Source of the DNA: Acanthaster planci
Lineage: Eukaryota; Echinodermata; Asteroidea; Valvatida; Acanthasteridae
Assembly: GCF_001949145.1 (NCBI RefSeq)
Contig: NW_019091398.1
Coordinates: forward strand, 1,188,082-1,252,081
Direction: 5' to 3'
DNA: 64,000 bases
The translations under genes and the position numbers were made by a program. Of the stretch, positions 58,201 to 64,000 are shown one piece after another (the first letter of the stretch is position 1; each line of letters begins with the position of its first letter). The notes beneath the pieces are model-generated. The model was given only the letters and a program-made list of their open reading frames with translations, had not been told where the DNA came from and did not search any database.

Positions 58201-60744
58201 CGATCGGACCTTCTATCTTGAAGATAATGTGGCCACCACGCTGTGACAAGTTCGTCTGTCATGTGTCCCACCAAGGTACAAGTAAAGAAAATCAAACAAT
58301 ATATATATTTAAAATAATGCTTCCAGATTTTTTTTGGGGGGGGGTAGAAAAAAGTTGGGATACTTTTTTCTGAAAACAAATTACTTTGAAAACAATTTAC
58401 ATTTGGTTTCACTTTTAGCAAGCATTATTTTGGCTGAACAAAGAAGCTGACTCAGCATTTTGTCAAAAAGTGTGAACGACATGGATTTGTTATTTTAGCA
58501 GCAGTATAACGACATTTTGGGAAATAATTAAAATGCTACAGTTGCAGATTTGAATGAGAAATTATTTCAAACCAGACGGTGATTGTTGGATTATCTCAAC
58601 CGAACATTGGAAAGTGGTCATTTATTTTATCCCGTATAATTGGTTGTCGAGTCTATCTCACAGCTGCAGGTGCGATTATTTCAAAGAAAAAGTCTGAAGC
58701 ATTCTTTCCATATCAAGGGTGTTAAAAAGAGCTCTTCGGAAAAGCATTGTGCAAATTTTTTATACTTGGCTTATGACAAGATTACCATTCTCGTGCTTTT
58801 TAAAGTACGACTCTGCTATAAACAGTTTATATTCCGCACACAATAAGATGGAATTTGCTTCTCTCCTATAATGCAACCACCAAAGGACTGAAGGGGGGGT
58901 GAAAAGAGAGCATAGAATAACAGCTGTGGATGATATGGTAATAAAAGCAATGATACTGTCATTATGTATGTGTACGTTTCCCATATTTGGTCGTCATGGT
59001 AACTTTTGAGCATATTATCAAGGTATATTCGTATGGTTTAATAATGACCAAAAATGCCTTCCAGTGGCAGCAGTCCTTCCTGGAAAAGCAAGCTGAATTC
59101 AAAGTCGAGGAAACCGTTCGATGAATAAAATATTATACGCCTTTCTATGGGTTTGGTGGTCAAAAAGACCGGCGTCTATAGTACATTAACAGCTGCATTA
59201 GCAATCATCAGAGCTAGAATTTTGAAAAGAAATTTTGAAAGAAAGTTCTCTGAGAAAGCCTTGAAATTTTGAATGGCCTATGAATACCATATTCTTTTCT
59301 CACTCATTCTATACATGGCTTCGAACGATGGCTCTAGCTCAGTGTTCATTATTTTCTAGGGTTAAATGACGCTGATTGAAATGTTCATATAATTCATGAG
59401 AAACAAAGTTATGCCTTCTTAGTCGGCATCTCAACTGTTCCTTCACTAAAAGCAGATACAATTTGCAGTGAAATATTTCGCTCAAAGTTGTTGCAGGGCT
59501 TGGACTCTAATAAGCGGCCTGTGATCGTCTTCAGGTAAATTCCAACATGCATCATATGTATGTTGGATCGTCCATTGAAAATCAGATGTTGACCTGCAGT
59601 CCATGATCTAACACCATGGCATTTTCCAATAATATTTCCAACGTGTACAATTGCCGTTTGTCGCGTAATGTAAATGCCGTTATTTCTTAACCCATAATGA
59701 ATGTGACTTTCATAGAAAGCGCACGAGCCGCTCTGAATAATAAAGTGGTTAGTGTATAATCCGGCATTTGTGATGCATTTCAGTGAATTTTTACACTGTT
59801 ACTGACGACTGTGGAGGTAGTTACTTTTGTGATGAATTTTAGCATGTAATAGTTGTCAGTTTGCCCAATAACATCAGGAAACGAACAATTTGTCGGAGTT
59901 CACTATCAAAATGCTTGACCAGAATTTAATTTTGTTTCTCAAAGAAACTTTGCAAACACGGGCCTCGCTAGGATCTCGGGGGACCACCTTTCTGGGGGAA
60001 GGGCAAAGCACTCATCAGCTAAAATCTTAAAAAATGGAGGGCCTGAAGTTTAGATCCTAGCAGAATCTTTGTCAAAGGCAAAATAATAAGTGGACAGGAC
60101 AAACAAACAGAGAATCAACCATTATGAAGCTAAAACAATCAACAGTTGGGAGGGGTTCTATTTGAGCATTTTTCCTCATGTTTCCCCTTTATTATTTATA
60201 CAAAATTTCCGGCGGGGGGGCAAGCGTTCCCCCTTCGCCACACCGTTATTTGTAAAATATGCAAACCCACATTTGTTATACAGGGAGGCCACAAAATTAG
60301 AGTCTTGGCGCCTATTCCGTGCCTTCCTATGTTTTAAAGACATGTATGTGATTATGATAATGATAGCTCTCTCAAAATTGACGCTTGTTATTAGCGGGGT
60401 TTGCGGAGTGTGTTTCAAGGATATGGCACTTACTGATGAGGGGCGCGGCAGGCACTATCAGCGTGACGAAGATCGAGGACGGAACGTGGAGAGCGATAAA
60501 GTAATAATTAATCTGGAAATAGCTTCTGTTTTGGAAACGAAATTCGGATTCAGCCCAGAAAAAAGCATTATATAAAGTCTTTCGTGTAAGATAAACACAA
60601 GACTAGACCTCATTTCATTGAACAACTGTAAAAACGGATACCTTCACAATTAACTGCAAATTTTCACTTTTCTACTTTTTACAGAATTGGAGCATTAAAA
60701 AGACCGTTTTTTGGTGAAATATTAGTTGCAAATTAGAAATGAAA
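52201..60744. other. Intergenic, no intact gene recognised
   Basis: About 8.5 kb. Notable items are a GC-rich hairpin near 53887-53923 (GCGGCCC/GGGCCGC), T8-G junctions at 55560 and 58328, inverted GCTAGGATCT/AGATCCTAGC near 59968 and 60050, and a 161-codon ORF at 60090-60575 with no recognisable domain. A promoter-like or 5'-exon-like stretch at 56280-56580 ends in a possible GTAACA donor but has no supported partner. Confidence 0.5.
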
Positions 60745-61015
60745 GCATCCATTGTATATCCCTAGCAAACTCTTTAATGTAGTAAGAACGAGGGATAGAA
60801 TTGTCTATCTCTAGCAAAACCCCTTAATGCTGTATGGACAAGGGCTACAATTGTTTATCCCCACAGTGTCTAAAACGCAGTACAAACTGGAAATTAATTT
60901 GTTTATCCACCAGGAATAGACTTTTTAAGCTCAGCAAACTCATTACAATGTATGAACCATTCAGATAATTCGTCCACCCAGCAAAGTCTTAATAATACAT
61001 AAATCAGAGTCTGTC
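60745..61015. repeat. Degenerate minisatellite, about 60-bp unit
   Basis: Four to five diverged copies share a frame like TTTATCC..AGCAAA..CTTAATG.AGTA..GAACAAGGG. Copies start near 60750, 60806, 60855, 60908 and 60970. Identity is low, so unit edges are approximate. Confidence 0.6.
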
Positions 61016-61233
61016 TGGTTTCCAAAGAATTTTCTTATAATTATTTCATGATGGCCCAAGGGACCTTAACTCAGTTCTGCGTTTTTGATACAAAATGCTA
61101 CAATTTTCAAAATGTAAATATATCTATTGTGATATTTAAATGTTACTGTTTGAAACTAGCAGACATGGCCAATATATTGTAACAATTCATTCATAAGAAC
61201 TATGCAGCTCTTAAAGTATCTGTCCCACACCTT

Positions 61234-62697
61234 TCAGATAAGAGGACTATGGGAGACGCTGGTTGGTCCATATCCAGTACCAGACACACGATCCTCAAGG
61301 TTAGAGACTTTCATCCAGTAAAATCTGTAAAAAGATGACAAATGGTTTGTCACTCAAAAGAGAAATCAATTTCAAGGACATGAATATCTGGTCAATTCAT
61401 CTGCTGAAATGTCTAATGATTTTTGTCACATATTGAACAGAATATCCTGCTACACTCTTGAAAATTGACAGGTTCAGAATAAAATGCACTTAAAATTACT
61501 AATTGTCGATGTTATTTACTGACCAAAACGAGAGATGGATACTGAACGTCTTTGAGAACAATAAAGGGTACATACAGAACATTGCATTTGAAAGTAAACA
61601 CTGTGAATCGGAGCGGGAAATTTAGTGAATAAAATTAACTGTTACCTTCACACTGACATTTCACATTCCCAAATGTGTAAAAGGGCATGCAAAAATTGTT
61701 CCAACATCTGTAAAAATGAGTGGAAATCTTTTCTCATATATGTGAAAATCTATAAAATGTCAGAGTTTGTGAAATGAACATGAATTCCATGGGAAGAGGA
61801 GTTCCAATTAGGGTAACTTTCAAATGCAATGTACTCCACGCATGTACATGTACCGTGTACTTTGTTAATGGAAGCAATGAAAATGTTGTCAAATCTTTTA
61901 ATTACCTGTGAACAATCTCTCCAAAGGGTGTCTTGATGCTTTCAGAATATGGACAATTTGTCAGCACCCCACTTGAGCCTTCCATCAGCTCTGGTAACAA
62001 TTAGGCTGTTGGTTCTTCCTGTTGGAAGCAAATTCACAATCTGTGTGGTAATCAACAAACGTACATTTTGTATTACTTATAGAGCCACATATCCAACAGC
62101 GCCTCAATTCTGAATTCCTGGAACAGTGGCGCTTTTGGTGTGTCCATTTTGACAATGTATTTGCTCCCTTTACACACCAGGAATTAGTGCACCACGTAAT
62201 TAATTCAGTCTTTGGAACAGACTCATCTATTTCATGTTGAAAAGAATGCCAGTCAATAAAATCACTTGGCAAATGATTCGGAGTTAACGTTATAGAATAT
62301 TTTTTCAAGCTACTAAATACTTAAACAAACAGTGTCTGACTGACCTGTTCATTTAAATAGTATTTCCCCAATGTTATTACTTTCACTAAGTTGTATCACA
62401 TCCCTGGCCATATTGTCTGAGTCAATCATTTTTGAAAAATGGTGCAATTTCGTTGTCAGACTCTTAATGTATGAGAAATCATCGAGTAGCATTCGACTTA
62501 CCTTTTTTTGCACGGTCTATTTGAGAGAAAAATGCTTGCTTCCATCCTGAGCTAGGTTTGAGCTGAATGGGATGGGTCCTCATGCTGCTTCCAGGATGTC
62601 CAGTGATCGCTATGTCGATGGCAGGTTGATTGGATGGCTGTGTGTGCAAGAAACGCTTGTCTTTTGCTGTTTGCCTCTTAAACCTAGGCCTAATCAT
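61234..62697 (-). CDS. Unrecognised small protein, three exons, 123 residues
   Basis: Exons 62697-62502, 61990-61906 and 61324-61234 join in matching phases (1, then 2). Donors are GTAAGT and GTAATT-like, and acceptors are TTACCAG and CTGTAAATTTTACAG-like. An in-frame TAG lies seven codons upstream of the ATG, supporting it as the start. The first exon is basic (MIRPRFKRQTAKDKRFLH) with Pro/Ser segments and GSSMRTHPIQLKPSSGWK. The second has NCPYSESIKTPFGEIVHR, and the third has FYWMKVSNLEDRVSGTGYG and ends SPLI. No signal peptide, membrane segment or known domain is seen. The short, basic, Pro/aromatic-rich make-up would suit a structural or ciliary-type small protein, but that is only a guess. 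Confidence 0.6.
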
Positions 62698-64000
62698 GTT
62701 AATTCCATATTGGGCCTACCACAAGGCCAAAAAACACTTTTCACACAAAGTCAATGCCAATGTCCTGATTGGCAAGAAGAAGTTGATTTAGAATCTGATG
62801 TCGAGTGGCCTTACGGAAGTGCCATGCAGTTTACTTCAAGCTGCTCCAAACATGGCAGTGTGACAAGCTCTAGCCTTGCTCAGCCAGCTGGGGCCTATAG
62901 GCCTAGCCTATTTAACTGACACAGTTGGAACTTACATTGTATTCCAATAAAAATTCGTGCTGCATGAAAAAAGTTATGTAGTCATTTATTTTTGCACCAG
63001 GAATTGCAATAAATACGAAAAATTGAATTAGCTTGTGAATAAGCTCAAAAATATTTCACATCACTGTAATTATAAATTCATCAGAGATGTTCCCGTGACC
63101 CAATGTTCAACAGTGTTATGAGTGTCGTTCCATGCATGAAATTGAGACAGGAATAAAGTGTCCATGTTATATGTGAAATTTCTTTCTAATCCTATATATT
63201 TGCAATCAGGGATTTTTATGTAATAGCAATAAGAAATATCTCCCGTATGCCAAGAAATATTTAAAATTCAGTATTTGTAAACCAAACTGGAGCTATTTGA
63301 AGCTACCATATACATATTGTTCTCCCTACTGTTTTTGGAATCCTCAGAATTTAGATTCCATATGTCTGTGTTAAGTGCACCTGCCAGTGTGCACGAGTGC
63401 ATATATGGTTGAAAGATGTGGCCTGTTAAAGTTTCATGCTCCTTATGAGTGTTGCAAGTTGCAGTCTGCTGTCATGGGCTGTTGGTCCTCAACATTGTGG
63501 CTTCCCTTCGCACATTGCTCAAGTCCATGTGAGCCACCAATTTAGGGGATGGTGTAAGTGATGCTCACACAACCTAAAGAGTGAGATTCAACAAAGTATG
63601 AGTGAATAAAAGCCCGCTTGAATGGGGGTCCAAACCCAACTTTCTTTTTCACAAACAAGAACGTATTGTACTTGCAAAGTTTTTTTTCGTTTCAAATGCC
63701 AGTTTTGAAGGTGTGGCAACATTCTGAACTGTTACAATCCAAGGGTCACCAAAAGACCATATTCCAATAAGTGTGATGGAACGTACATAATTAAGGTCAT
63801 TCAAAAGATGTTAATTAACACAGTAACATCTTATTCATAATTTACAGAAAAATATTAAACTTTGCTAAAATGGTTCTATAACTACTCTCAAAAAATAAAT
63901 AAAAAATAATAGGGTTCGTAACTGCTTGGTTGGATGGGCCCAATTTGATGACATGAACCTAAGATATGGCATCTGGCCAAGAATTACTTTTGAACAAGAG
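62698..64000. other. Upstream flank of the small gene; otherwise no feature
   Basis: Expected to hold the promoter of the minus-strand 123-residue gene. A plus-strand AATAAA lies at 62947, but no supported plus-strand gene precedes it. The remainder is AT-rich with no recognised element. Confidence 0.45.

Noticed and set aside
60090-60575. 161-codon plus-strand ORF
   Set aside because: No recognisable domain, low-complexity composition, and no splice or start context.
62572-62919. Plus-strand 115-codon ORF followed by AATAAA
   Set aside because: It is antisense to exon 1 of the spliced minus-strand gene, and its protein shows no domain. The minus-strand model has matching splice phases.
1-64000. 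CRISPR arrays, rRNA genes, intact tRNA genes, bacterial operons
   Set aside because: None seen. The tRNA-like sequences found are SINE-type or degenerate, and gene structure is eukaryotic throughout.

Overview
This window is animal nuclear DNA: genes split by many GT-AG introns, low gene density, AT-rich spacers and many degenerate transposable elements, plus one 500-base assembly gap. The genes are of metazoan type. The abundance of ACATGTA and TAGGCCTA motifs, together with a short-LTR Ty3/gypsy element whose primer-binding site looks tRNA-Leu-like, suggests a marine invertebrate deuterostome, perhaps an echinoderm or hemichordate. That placement is inference, not proof.

Layout. (1) 15-16968, minus strand: the 5' part of UBR5, the giant HECT-type N-degron E3 ligase. 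Eighteen coding exons are visible, from the start codon at 16968 through the UBA domain and into the RCC1-like beta-propeller. The UBR box, MLLE and HECT parts lie beyond the left edge. Its introns hold MITEs, a LINE relic, a tRNA-derived SINE and two tandem-repeat blocks. Reading phases do not join between exons 4 and 5, so at least one exon is missing, possibly within the gap at 10109-10608. (2) 19716-21860, plus strand, divergent from UBR5: a three-exon gene for a 443-residue protein-kinase-like protein. The catalytic loop reads HIN instead of HRD and the metal motif reads DLG, so it is a probable pseudokinase. (3) 24508-29352, minus strand: a Ty3/gypsy LTR retrotransposon with LTRs of about 110 bp and a perfect 5-bp target duplication, broken by several stops and frameshifts. 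It sits between two convergent genes. (4) 29557-36021, minus strand: a complete 12-exon NAPRT gene (nicotinate phosphoribosyltransferase, 560 residues). (5) 36022-61233: about 25 kb with no convincing intact gene. It contains several MITE-like inverted-repeat elements, a Myb/SANT-type pseudogene, a second LINE relic, an isolated exon-like ORF and a minisatellite. (6) 61234-62697, minus strand: a three-exon gene encoding an unrecognised 123-residue protein, with all splice phases matching.

The genes share no evident pathway. UBR5 is a ubiquitin ligase, NAPRT makes NAD from nicotinic acid, and the kinase-like and 123-residue proteins have no assigned role. The exciting-system question is answered modestly. 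The most unusual items are the predicted pseudokinase, the small unrecognised three-exon gene, the hidden UBR5 exon, and the nested and palindromic MITEs. No bacterial-type system, CRISPR array or operon is present.
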